From Eremomyces bilateralis CBS 781.70 (lineage: Eukaryota > Ascomycota > Dothideomycetes > Eremomycetales > Eremomycetaceae): a DNA stretch of 64,000 bases. A model generated the notes under the pieces. It was not told the origin of the DNA. It saw only the letters and a program-made list of their open reading frames with translations, and made no database searches. Within the stretch, counting starts at the first letter, position 1, and every line of letters starts with the position of its first letter. Both the position numbers and the translations under genes were made by a program. This document shows positions 10,355 to 21,340 of this stretch, one piece after another. Location of the stretch: positions 1,115,247 through 1,179,246 of the forward strand of contig NW_022985071.1 in NCBI RefSeq assembly GCF_010015585.1, read 5' to 3'.

Positions 10355-12366
10355 ATTGAATGACTTTAAAAAAACAACAACCAGTGGGTGGAGTGCAGTG
10401 AAGTCAATGAACGACGGTGGAAGTACAAGACTTAATATTTATGCTCAGAAACCTACTCAGACAGAGCTAGCAGGAGGTCCTGGACACTAGGCTCGACGCG
10501 AAACGAGATTTCAACTGATCTACGGAGTACATATGGACTAGAAGGGCTGGGCAAAACATTCTAGACTGCCGGCCCCGAGGTTGCGGTTATCAAGCGAGGC
10601 GGGGGGGAGGAAATGATACGTCCAGAGCAGATACCGTACGACAGCGTCGTCCCAGGCCTTCGCGAGGTTGGCAACATGCTTTTCCAAGTCTCCCGTCTCA
10701 TGAATCCTTACCCTAGAACTACATTTTAGCGCTAGAGTGGGCCGGTTCAGTGTAGGCCTCCGGGTTTAAGCATTTGCACATGGTAGGCCATTACTCCGCG
10801 TCTCCGCAGTGGGCTAAGCCTAGACCAGAATGCGGCTCAGGATGGAGATATCAAGCCCAGACTATGTTCGGACGGGATACTGAGGATTGGCGCGCTGGCA
10901 AAGTCTATGGGTCTTCATCTCGCAACGAGTGCTTGCCGCTAGGACATAATGAGAGACCATTGACGAAATCTAGCCACATCTGTTAGCTTTGCCTTTGTGG
11001 TTGGGTCAGATGAAACTGGTGGGCGTGACTCAGGTGCCAGAGTCCAATTACCACCATCACACTGGACCTGCGCTGATCATCCACCTCATGGAATTACAGG
11101 GTAACGCTGCTCCTTCTCGTATTTAAGGCAGGGCAATTACCCTGGTATTGGATCAAACGGCCGGGAATAATTATGAATAGTCTTGAAAGATGAAGAGAAG
11201 CGAGAATGGGGATTGGGGAGGCCGTTGCGTCTTGCGAGCTGAGGTCTCTTCACCAAACACTGGAATCGCAACTAGCCGAATGCGGGGGAGGGAGATTATG
11301 TGACGGTTTGCGGGACTCATGCGGGGAAATAGTGGAAATAGTGGAAATAAGTGGTGAGAAAATTAGGAGCGGGATAGTTAGCGCGTAGTTGAACTGAAGG
11401 TCGAAATTCGAAAGACGTCGTACTGCTGACTCGGTTCGACCTAATTACATCGCAGGAGCAAGTAGAATGTTAGTTTTTAGGTCAGGTTGTTTTAATGACG
11501 GCGAGGCTAAAAAATACCATGGTTCATAGCTAGAACTAGCTAGGATTAAGAAAAAATACAAAAGGTGTCGTAAGTTAGATACCACTGGTAAAGTTGTATA
11601 GGTGCAGTTCAAGAAATGGGATGGATAGTCGGATGCCGGACTTGAAGGAGAGGAAAAACCTGTGACCTGTAATCACTTATTCCCTAATCGTGCACACTAT
11701 GATTAGTACTGATGAGTGATGACATATAGACATACGGTCTAAAGAACTACAGAGTACTCCATCTACTGATGGTGTTGGGATACCTGAATAGAAATTTCAA
11801 ATAGTATTCGGCCCTATTGAGTTGGTGACATCGCCACGTGGAAGTTTGTTCTAGACTTGATTCCGGTTATTGGACTCCCAAGACTGCAGGTCAGCAACTA
11901 TTGGCGAAGATACCTACTGGTAGGTAGACCAAGAGCTTCAATTGCAGCATGGGAATTGAAACTTGACTCATCGTGGACCAAGACTGCTACTCGGATCATC
12001 CCACTGCCGAAAGCCGGTATCCCGTTAAACGAGACGTTCAAAGATGTTGGATATGAGATTGGTTTCTACGGATAATGTGTTTTCCTTTCGTCCGAGACTG
12101 CAGGTCGCTAATGACGAAGCATGCACCTGCACCACATACAGGCATAACCGACGACGGTAGCGCTAACGAGTGTCCCGCAACCACAACCTCGGTGACCCTA
12201 GTTTCTTTTTCCCCATACCTATTACCTCCAAGCGGAAATTCGAAATTAGTGCCCTGCCTGAGATCAAGGTATTGAAGAAGAGAACGCCGCCGCAAAGGTG
12301 GCTGTGCGCCGCCTTTTCCTAAGCCAGCAAATCTATCGTACAGGTCGACACTCGCTTATGGTTCAC
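10355..12366. other. 2 kb intergenic region between MFS gene and pmt1
   Basis: This holds the MFS promoter and the 3' flank of the mannosyltransferase gene. I see no gene. A short plus-strand frame at 11857-12075 has no recognisable content. A 12 bp string GACTGCAGGTC occurs twice (near 11882 and 12098), which I take as chance. A CACGTG lies near 11836. Confidence 0.5.
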
Positions 12367-15300
12367 TCATTGGGTGGCCTCATTATTGCCCTCGCTCGCC
12401 GGCCGGGCCTCCAAGTTGATGTCCGCTACACGGTCCTGGGCCTGCACACCCTCAGCGGGCACGGTCGGGGGCGCATCGCTCGCCTCCTCTTCGTTCACAT
12501 CTCCCGTCTCCGGATTCTGTCCTTCGACGTCCGGGTGAGGAGGCGCTACTCCCTCGTTCGAGATCTCGTTGCCATCGGCATCCACTATACGAGTCCGCGT
12601 CTCGTAACGGGTTTGGAAGGACACCTTGCCTTGGAGAGCGGAAACTTGTTCGTCGTTCAAAGTATTCCCATGCTCGTCACTACAAAAGACAAGCCGTATT
12701 AGAATGAATTGGCGCAATATTGGATGGATTAGACATACTGGTATTCTACGTTCTCCTCCCGACCGATCACAACTTGCCCATCCACCACTGGGGGAGGTTG
12801 TTCGACCTGAGGAGTCACTTTCGAATTCTCCGCAGGAGGCTCCTGTTGCTGGGCTTCGCCGATCGGAGCGGCGGGTGCTACAGACGATGGGACAGCCTCC
12901 GCTGCGCTCGGAGCAATGACAGCGGAGTACTGGTCATACTAGGATCGCGCGGTTAGAACCGAATGCACTCGATGATTCGCCAAGTGGGCTTACCGTAGTG
13001 TGAAAGTTGTTGCAGTCCCAGTCCCAAGTACCGAATAATTTGACCCGTTTGCACTCGTCCTGGGTCCACACATTTCCGTAGGAAAGCGGAGCGTAGAGGG
13101 TGAAGGCGACGATGCTGAAGGCGAGGAAAATGACCGCGAGGCTCTGCCCGATGATGGGTTTGTCCTTGAGCCCAAAGCTCTTGAACCGGTTGGTAACGTA
13201 ATCGAATATCTGACAGAAAACAATGATGGCGAAGTAGAGTGCGGGGAAATAATGATGAAGGAACAACTGGCGCTGCATCAAATAGAAAGGGAAGTAATGG
13301 AACCCCCATCCAAGGACGGTCGTTCCGATCTCGAAGTCGAATCGTTTGAAGGCGGTATGCTGGTAATCGCCGCAACTCCTCTGCCATCGAAGCACGGCAA
13401 TGGCCTTGAAGGCAAGGTATAGCGCCACAGCCACGGTGCTGGACCACCAAATGATGGGGTTGCCGATCAGATAGATCTGGCGATGATCCTTACCCCAGAA
13501 ATTGATCCCCCGCCGAAGAACTGGCCAGCTTGGTGGACGGGAGTCCCACGCGTGAGACTCGACTAGTCCCGCATTGGTGGTCCACATGACTCTCTGGAGT
13601 TCCCAAAACTTGCCGAAGAATCCAGGGTTGCGATAGTTGACGACTTCCGCATTCTCACCGAGCTTGGGATGGGCATTCGACTCGATGTACCAGATGCTGT
13701 TGGGCAAGGTCCCGCCACGGGCGCAGGTAACTTCTTGTTGCTCGAAACCCCAATCCGGGAGTTTGACCTTGTGAGAAAAGAGGACACAGCCGGTCATGAC
13801 GTGGACCAGTCTGAATTTGGTCTGGATGGTTCGAATGCGCTTCTTAGCCTCCTCCCCGTCAGACATGGACTTGACGATCTCGAAACGGAAGAGATCATTC
13901 GCATCGCCCTCGAATCCTTCATAGCCGTACGCCGAAACCTCAAATTGCCAATCAGCTTCGGTCACCGGGGGGCGTTGGTCGTGTGAATGAAGTCGACGAT
14001 GGGTAGTCAAATGGTACAGCTTAACAACCCCACCATCCTCGATCCACGTCGGATCGAACTGATCCCATGCCAAAGGTCCCTCGATATTCGACCCGTTGAC
14101 CATCAAAGGCTGTGTCTGATTCTCCAGAAGGAAGAGATTGTTCTCATCTTTGTGCGGGTATAAAGTGATCTGCTGTTGCTTGCTCCCGGCAGGATACATA
14201 TGGTTGTGCGAATGGAGGTATCCACCCTGGGTGTTGTGATGTCGTAGCAAGACCCGGCTTCCATAGGCGACATCGGCTGGGACGTCTTGCATGCCCTTAG
14301 AGTTGAGGGTAGCTTGGAATTCGGAGGACATGAAGCCATCACCATCACCAGGATTAACGAGGCAGACGAAATGGATCGCAAACATGCTCATGTAAAACGT
14401 GAGCGGAATGACGATCAGACAGAAGAATCGAGCAAAGAAATGCTTAAACCACAGCCTCTGCATATGGAGTTAGCCATCAGATGTATCAATGTTTCCGTAG
14501 GCGAACTTACCGGAGTGGTGGTTTCCGCATCTCCCAACAGCGTCCACAATTGAACCAGCGTCAAGCTACCGACCCAAGCAATAGTGAACAGGCCAACCCA
14601 TTTGACGCTTAACGTCGCTCCAAGTCCGAGACCACTCGCGGCCAACCAGAACCACCAGCTAGGAGTGAATGCCTGAGTAGGCCCTTGTTCATGTTGATTT
14701 GTGAAGTTCGTCCAGGCCAGGACAGTCAAGGCCGTGAAGATGACGAGGGGGGAATCGAGTAATATAAGGCGCGATTGAGTAACAAGTCCATTCTCTGTGG
14801 TCTTATCAGCAAATGTCCTATGTTCGGCGTATAATCCTTCTTACCAAAGATGACCAGTCCTGCGCCAAGAGCTGCAGTCGTGGTCCGGCAGCCGAACGCC
14901 TTTAATGTAAGAAACATCGTGGGAATGGACAGGACACCACACATGGCCGAGACCAATCGCATGGCGACATATGGAACACCGGGCTCGAGGTAATCTTTTC
15001 CGATGTCCTTGAAGTCGAAATCTCCGTCAAAGCCAGCCACCCAGCCGGCAAAGGTGATAAGAAGTTTAGCGAGCGGCGGGTGGACATCCATAAAGAATTT
15101 GCCTTTGATGTATTTGGAAGCGAACCCACCGAAGCTGGGAGATCGATTAGCAACGCGTACTCCAAAGGGAGCTCAACACTGGCACGATCAGACATACTGG
15201 ACCTCATCGAAGACCACGCTGCTGGGCTGGTATATCCTGAAGAGGCGCACTAGGGTCGCCAGGACGGTGAGAACCGCCAGCAGCCGCCAATCGCTCCCGG

Positions 15301-15460
15301 GAAGCGAGAGGATGTTTGTGTTCTTGACGCCATCGGAGGCATACCCTCGTGCAGATGACTTGGACTTCACAGGTCGTCCATTCGGTTTAACTGCGGTTGT
15401 CGAGGGAGGTGTTCGCGACTTTTCGTTGGTATAGGCCGTGCTCCGGCTTTTGGAAGCCAT
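12367..15460 (-). CDS. pmt1: Dolichyl-phosphate-mannose protein O-mannosyltransferase, PMT1 subfamily
   Basis: Six exons (15460-15198, 15134-14845, 14794-14511, 14457-12994, 12938-12739, 12679-12367) give 937 residues. The enzyme transfers mannose from dolichyl-phosphate mannose to Ser/Thr of secretory proteins in the ER membrane. The catalytic Asp-Glu pair lies at about residues 85-86 in VVFDEVHFGGFAS, restored by the first splice, and FFMDVHPPLAKLL follows. Three MIR-type repeats are visible (GGYLHSHNHMYPAGS, RRLHSHDQRPPV, VLFSHKVKLPDWGF), then several C-terminal membrane helices. SAYGYEGFEGDAND matches PMT1 rather than PMT2 or PMT4, hence the subfamily call (the PmtB type of Aspergillus). 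An acidic Pro/Glu-rich tail of about 170 residues follows the last helix. PMT1 proteins normally pair with a PMT2 partner, which is not in this window. Confidence 0.95.
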
Positions 15461-16523
15461 GGTAACAAACGGTATCGTCCGGAAAAACGGGAGGCGCGGT
15501 TACGGAGAGGGATCACAAGTTCTTGCAAGTGGTGGTCATGCCGCGCAAGCCAACACGTAATGATGGCCTTGACGCCGATGCGATGAAGCTGGGAAGTATG
15601 AAATTATGAGACTGGAAGTTCTCCAGATGAACAGGACCGGATAAAGAAGGGGCTAAAGAGTGTAGAAGAAGAGAAAAGGGCGGCGTGGATGGGGAAGTAC
15701 GAGAAGTCAGTAAGGACGTTGAAATGTTGAACAGTGGTAGACGGTGGTAGTGCAAGGGGCTCGTGTCGTGATGGAGATTTATTTTGGGGCTAGCAACGTG
15801 ATCGCTGACTTGCAATGGCCTACTATTGCTATGAAGACTGATGAGGAGTTGAGCCTTGAGGACACCTCTCAATTCCCACGGCCGTGTTCCACTGACACGA
15901 GCGACACCTGCACAACCCCCTGTTGCAGTCAGCCTCAGCCGTGTTCGCGGATCCCGTATGGGTGGAATCTCGCGAATCTGAATCGCGTACTCCGTACAGT
16001 GCTGATATTAACTGAAGGAGGTGAGAAGAGATACAGCCGATTGACAGTTGGTAGGGCTTAACAATACCGTAGCTACCGGATTATCTAAGGAATTACCTAT
16101 TCAAGGAATTATCTATTAAGGCAAGAGCAGGTAGGCCTCGGAATAGCAGTACATAATAAAAGAAATCACCAGGGTCTTCCCATGGTTGGCGGTTGCCCTT
16201 GCACTGGAGAACCACATTGACCGAAAACCGGAAAGGCATCAAGGCATAAAGATTGCTGATGCCTCAAATAGATCTCATCTGAACAAATCCATCTCCAATC
16301 ACACGTGATCAGCCCAGAATTGGGATTTGTTCGTGAAAGCTTCGTACTACGACGAGACCGACAACACCAGCGACCAGACAATTCAGATCAATTGGAACCC
16401 GGAGCTACTTTGCGCGGTGCTGCCAATATCCGCCTGCGTCCCGTTCATCCACCAACAGAATGCGACTTTCCCAGCCTCTCCATTGATCGTCCTCCATCTC
16501 CATTCGAAAACCCCATCCTCACC
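15461..16523. promoter_or_regulatory. Divergent promoter region, pmt1 / mrpl40
   Basis: About 1.06 kb separates the two start codons, so both genes must be driven from here. It holds no gene. A CACGTG palindrome at 16302-16307 sits about 220 bp upstream of the ribosomal protein gene. The pmt1-proximal part is purine-rich on the plus strand, so the pmt1 leader is pyrimidine-rich, as is common near fungal transcription starts. Confidence 0.55.
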
Positions 16524-17680
16524 ATGGACAAGGTCGTCGCCAGGACGAAATATGTCATCCGATACGCGAAACGCCGGAATGCCCAAAAGGCCGCGAAGGA
16601 GGATTACGTAAAGCTCAAGGAACGATTCAACAACAGCAACGAACTGCGCGTGCGGCTCAACGAAGTGCTTCGTGCCGCAAAGCATGCACAGCGGGAAGAC
16701 TGGAGGCTCGGCCCCCTCGCGCCTCGTCGAGACGTCGGCGAAGGTCGGACCAAGTACGGCTATCTCGACGCCTTTCTAGCACACGGGGTCCCATTTTCTT
16801 ATCATGGAGGGGACCGAGCCATTCGTGGTGGGGACCGTGTTGTCGTGCTCGCAGGTCGGGATAAAGGGAAGATCGGAAAGGCGACCGATGTGAACCATAA
16901 GAACAGGACGTGCAAAGTGGCCGGACTCAATCAGGTGAGTAGTCAACCCTTCTCTGACGAAGACTATGATGACAGGGACTTCAATGGAACTGACAGATGG
17001 CGCAGTTTCAATACTATAGCCCCGAATGGCATCAAAAGGCAACGGGACTCCCAAACCCAGTCGCTACCGCGGAGCTCCCCCTTCGCCTTGACGATGTTCG
17101 TCTGGTCTGCAAGCATCCCGAGACCGGTCGTGACGTAATCGTAGAACGTTTGGAGGAGAGAAGAGTCTGGCGGGAAAAACACAACAAACATCAAACCCGA
17201 TGGTTCATTCCCGGCTGCGAGACACCATACCGAGCGGAAGGGATGGGTGCTCCGAAAGCCACGCCCTCCCGGCCGACCGATCGTGACACCCCCGACGAGC
17301 TCGCTGACGAAGAGACGTTCCAGCCGCAGCTCAAATACATGCCGATGCCGGCGTCGGTGATCGACGAGCTGCGTGGGAAATACAGCAAGTTCCGCACGCG
17401 GCACGACCGCGAGTGGGTGGAGCAGAAGAAGCGGGCGGCGGCAGAGGAACAGCGGAAGGTGGATCTGGCGGCGCGGAGCGGATTGAGTCCGTTGCAAGAG
17501 TATCATCTGATGATGAAGCAGAGGAAGGTGGCGAAGGACCCGCCGGCGCTCAGCGAGGAGATGTGGGCAAGGATTGCACAGGTCATGGCGGCACCGAAGG
17601 AAAAGAAGGCAACGGTTGTGCAATCTTTGATTGCGGCGCAAGATACTTCGTCTGTCCAGGACGTACAGACACAGTCCTGA
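16524..17680 (+). CDS. mrpl40: Mitochondrial large-subunit ribosomal protein uL24m (Mrpl40)
   Basis: Two exons (16524-16934, 16997-17680) with a 62 bp intron give 364 residues. The start is the ATG in ACCATGG at 16524, giving MDKVVARTKYVIRYAKRRNA, a basic amphipathic start suited to mitochondrial import. A KOW motif (GGDRVVVLAGRDKGKIG) at about residues 100-120 is the RNA-binding core of the L24 family and continues across the intron (VAGLNQ then MAQFQYYS). The C-terminal 220 residues are the fungal mitochondrial extension, ending in a charged Lys/Glu-rich helix. An open frame extends upstream of the ATG, but the residues there are not L24-like. It is tail-to-tail with alg14, with 148 bp between stop codons. 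Confidence 0.9.
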
Positions 17681-17828
17681 AGCCATTGGGGTTGCCCTGC
17701 GTAGTGTTGGCAAATCTATGTACCAATCCTACTTGTATTATATGTAGAATCCTCCCTGTACAGTGAAAGCGAAGGAAGCATTCTTATGATCATCATCGAT
17801 ACCCAGACCGACGTGGTTTCCCTCTGCT

Positions 17829-18782
17829 CTACCATACGCAGATGCCCACATACTCCGTCCGACTCCCCGGCGTCACCAACTCCATCCACTGCACCAGAAA
17901 GCGATCCACCAGCGGCAACAATATCCTCCCACTCAAGCTCAACTTCTTCACCCTCGCGAAACTCTCCACGTAGATCGTCCGCAACGCGTTCGCCTCATTT
18001 GCACCTCGATAATCAAAGAACCGCAGCACCGTGGCCGCCAACACCATGACCGTCGCCGTCGCCGGTCCGTTCGTGAGGATCAGGTTCGGATACCGTGGCA
18101 TCATCTTCCGCGGCCGCGCCCTCGCCGTCGCCTTCATCCGCCACATACCCGGCCCTTTGGGATCCGGCGGCGGCGTGCTCAGCAGCCGCAGACACGCCAC
18201 CAGGCACCGCAGGCAGGACATCGGCGCCGTCCATAGGCTCTGGTGGATCTTCCGTGCCCGCGGCACCACCACGACGTCCCAGGACCCGTAGTTCGGCCGC
18301 TGGTTATTCGTCCCTGGGTCTCGACTCGCCATTCCACCGGGAACACCTCGCGTCTCGCGGCTCGTTGCATCCCGCTCGCACGCACCCGCGAATTCCTCCT
18401 CGAACGCCTTCGCTCGCCGCACGCTCACCTCGTCCCCCTCGCTCACCACGTACCGGCGGTGCGTGTACTGGGTGATCCCGGACCCATCGTCGCGGTCGAG
18501 GTTCTCAAGCAGCGCCATCATCTCCGCGGTGTGCCCCCCGCTGCCGAGGACGACGAGAAGGTAGGTGTATTGGTTCGCAAGCTGCGGGTTGAAGGTGCCG
18601 AGGAGCTTAAGGCGGTGGTAGGGGGTGTTGATGCCTGGGGTGCGGGCTAGGTGGGGGTTAGGGTAGGGGCGCGCTTTTGGGGGTGGGCGTCTCGGGGCGA
18701 GGATTTGGAGGAGCCGGAGGGTGACGGCGATGGAGAGGGTGATGAGGAGGAGTAGTGTTAGAACGAGTTTGAGGTGAGCCAT
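17829..18782 (-). CDS. alg14: UDP-GlcNAc transferase subunit Alg14
   Basis: An intronless gene of 317 residues. Alg14 anchors the catalytic subunit Alg13 at the ER membrane and helps add the second GlcNAc to dolichol-PP-GlcNAc in N-glycan assembly. A single N-terminal membrane helix (about residues 5-28) is followed by the family signature GSGGHTAEMM at residues 80-89 and a C-terminal RTIYVESFARVKKLSLSG segment. The gene is very GC-rich, and a long low-conservation insert of about 60 residues (residues 140-200) separates the conserved halves. The start at 18782 leaves the anchor intact. Its Alg13 partner is not in this window. Confidence 0.93.
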   Translation of the reverse strand: MAHLKLVLTLLLLITLSIAVTLRLLQILAPRRPPPKARPYPNPHLARTPGINTPYHRLKLLGTFNPQLANQYTYLLVVLGSGGHTAEMMALLENLDRDDGSGITQYTHRRYVVSEGDEVSVRRAKAFEEEFAGACERDATSRETRGVPGGMASRDPGTNNQRPNYGSWDVVVVPRARKIHQSLWTAPMSCLRCLVACLRLLSTPPPDPKGPGMWRMKATARARPRKMMPRYPNLILTNGPATATVMVLAATVLRFFDYRGANEANALRTIYVESFARVKKLSLSGRILLPLVDRFLVQWMELVTPGSRTEYVGICVW

Positions 18783-20124
18783 CTTATGTGGGGTTCGGAG
18801 ATATGAAGTTGTGTTGAGGTCTTGAAGAGGAGAAGAGGTTTGGTCAAGCGTTTATATGTAAAGCTGAACTCAACGTCCGTAAGAAACTTTCAAATGTTTG
18901 ACAGCAACTGCACGGTAAAAGAATGTTTGGCAATATTCCATGCTCTTGTGAAGTTTGGTTCCTTGTCGCCGCAACAACGTGAAATCTAACATATTCCGTT
19001 TATTTGAACCTGGACGTGTTGAAACCCATAACATCCAGATACCCTCCTTTTAACATGCTGGATGAGCGAACCGAGGAAATCCTTTATTCAGCTTCCCATC
19101 ATCCTATATGATGTTCTTATGGTTTCTTGAAATCATGTCATGTTAGGGACCTTTTCAATTTTCATAGATTTGGGGATCTTGTTGGGTGTGAGGGTGTGAG
19201 GGTGTGAGGGTGTGAGAGTCGGGAGACTGACAGATCATATACGATATAGATTCTTGCTTCCACAATTTAACGCTAACCACTTCTGGACTATCAGAAGTCA
19301 GAAGTCTCCAGTCACCTCTCCTATCTCCAACATGCATGATCTATCAGGAATTCAGTGTTCTGGCCATAGAGAGAAATCACAGCAGCAAGATCCAAATGTA
19401 AGACCTACAATGGGGAATTACTAAGCTAACATTACTATATCACCTATTCCCATCTCCTTTCCTCCCGTCGTACATTCTCACAACCCCCGTGAGTCCCATC
19501 CCTGATTGTCGTTAATACTCGCTGACCACATGCAATGATGGCGACTTGAGCGGTCCATCTTGCCACTTCCGCCGTACCGTTTCCCTTGACGCCTCTCCCA
19601 AATCTTCGACGTAGCACAACATCTGCTCAGTGGGGTATCTTCTCCATCGTCCGTTTGAAATGTAAAATGGCACCTACTTGGCATCCTCCGTTGCATTGGT
19701 TTCCGGCTTCTTTGTTGACACAAGTTGCTCGAGATCGATTGTTGCAGGCCGAACAGGAACACACCAATATGGGTACAGGGGCAACCGCAGAATTAAAAAC
19801 ATGAAGAAGAACTGGAACCTCGTCACCCGTCGTGCGGAATGGCGTGGTATCCGGGAACGCTGCGTGCTAGGCGAAAGGTGATATTAACTGTATGAATGTG
19901 ACACATGTGCATAGCGCTCTCCAAGGAAAGCCCATCTAGGAACGCTTCGGGGGGTATGGGAGGATCAAGTCGTGTTGCTGGAGTCGGAGAACCACTTCGC
20001 CATGACGAAAGGGTAGAAAGAAAGGGTATTGTGTCCAAGCCAGATATTCTCCTCCGGAAAAATTCGACGGAAATCCACGGCCTATTACCCATCTGGAAAT
20101 AGACAATAGCTCGGGAGAAATGGA
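18783..20124. other. Intergenic region downstream of the membrane-protein gene
   Basis: 1.3 kb with the alg14 upstream region on the left and the 3' flank of the single-pass membrane protein on the right. I see no gene. A small tandem repeat at 19185-19216 is listed separately. Confidence 0.5.
19185..19216. repeat. Tandem repeat, GGTGTGAG x 4
   Basis: Four exact head-to-tail copies of the 8 bp unit GGTGTGAG, a simple minisatellite-like run outside any gene. Confidence 0.9.
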
Positions 20125-21340
20125 TCAGAAATTTTGCGCAATGCCAGAATTGCCCTGTTGCGGCCAGACGCTAGGATTTTCGATCCTCGTGTTTCTCCGG
20201 GCCGACACATCTCTGATCACCGGTTGCTGCCCATTTCCTTCATTTCCCGCACCAGCCATTCCATGGTTATAGGCCACATCGTACGCATTCTGATTGTAGT
20301 ATCCGTTGTCGTAGTACTGCTGCGAATCGACAGGGATCGGGGCGTCTCCCGACGATTGTTCGGAGCGTTGGCCAGCGCTGTAACTCGACGACGCGTTCGA
20401 TGGCCCTCGCCGCATGTTGCCGGCATTCGCTGAAGCTGCGGGTCCAGCGCCCAGCGCGCCGATAGTTTCGCCGTCCATGGGGTGTGCTAGCGCGTCGTCT
20501 GGGTGTTCATCCATATTTCCTCCAAGAGGTGGAGAACCGGGTGACCGGTAACCGCCTGGTACGCTGCCATTGTCGGAAAGGCCGGTCGCGGCTGCGCCGC
20601 CGGAGACGGTGGTCGATGTCTTGCGATGGGAGGCAGTCCCTGCAGTGGTCGTGGTGTTTCCCCAACCGCGGTAGCCCGCTTGATTCTCGCCCATTTCGGA
20701 CTCCGTGACGCCGCCAACGGCGGGGAGGGTCGGGTCGTTGTTCGGGTTGAAGCCGTATTCTTCAATTTCTTTCCGGCGCGCTTCTTCCGCATTCTTCCGC
20801 GCTTTACGTTTCCTCCACAGAAGAATACCGCCAACGACAAGAAGCGCCACAACTACCACGGGGACAACGACCGCAATGGCGGTTTTAGCACCCGCCGAGA
20901 GTCCGCTACGGGCAACTACATCACCATCTTTGCCGCCTGGAATGGCTGACGGTGCGGCATTGGATCTTGATGACGAGGGGCCGGTAGCGGTTTCGTCGGG
21001 AGTTGGATTGGGGTCAGGAGTACTGGTCAAGGTGACAACGACGGTGGACCCTGGGTCATCGCTGCTTGGCCCGATGATGGATGTGATAACTAACGTTGTT
21101 GGAGGGATCGATGTTGGCGCGGGTTCGGATGTAGGGGCGCTGGTCGGTGGTGATGTTGATGAGATGGGCGAGCTTGGGGGATCGGGGGAGAGGGTACTGG
21201 AGTCGTTAGGGGGTGGGATATCCGTGACTGAATCCATGGTTGGTTAGCGACAGCATTCGCGACCAAAAAAATCGGACAAAGGGTCTGTATGAAAGACCCT
21301 TTGATGCGAGAAGCAACGTACCAGTCGAATTCGAGGCCAT
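20125..21340 (-). CDS. Single-pass, Ser/Thr-rich membrane protein (Mid2/WSC-like layout), function unknown
   Basis: A 19 bp first exon (21340-21322) and a second exon (21227-20125) are joined across a 94 bp intron (GTACGT...GATTCAG with a CGCTAAC branch site), giving 373 residues that start MASNSTVTDIPPP. An alternative intronless start at the ATG at 21237 would change only the first residues. About 110 Ser/Thr/Pro-rich residues, likely O-mannosylated, precede a strong membrane helix (TAIAVVVPVVVVALLVVGGI) and a basic stop-transfer RKRKARKN. The remaining 230 residues are a Gly/Asn/Tyr-rich tail ending in ENPSVWPQQGNSGIAQNF. No classical signal peptide is visible, so the helix may act as a signal anchor. 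The layout recalls Mid2- or WSC-type wall sensors, but I see no WSC cysteines. The function is not known to me. Confidence 0.75.

Noticed and set aside
12075-12275. Open frames on both strands next to pmt1
   Set aside because: Short, overlapping and without any family resemblance.
16305-16523. An N-terminal extension of the mitochondrial L24 gene
   Set aside because: The residues are not conserved-looking, and the ATG at 16524 gives a basic import-type start.
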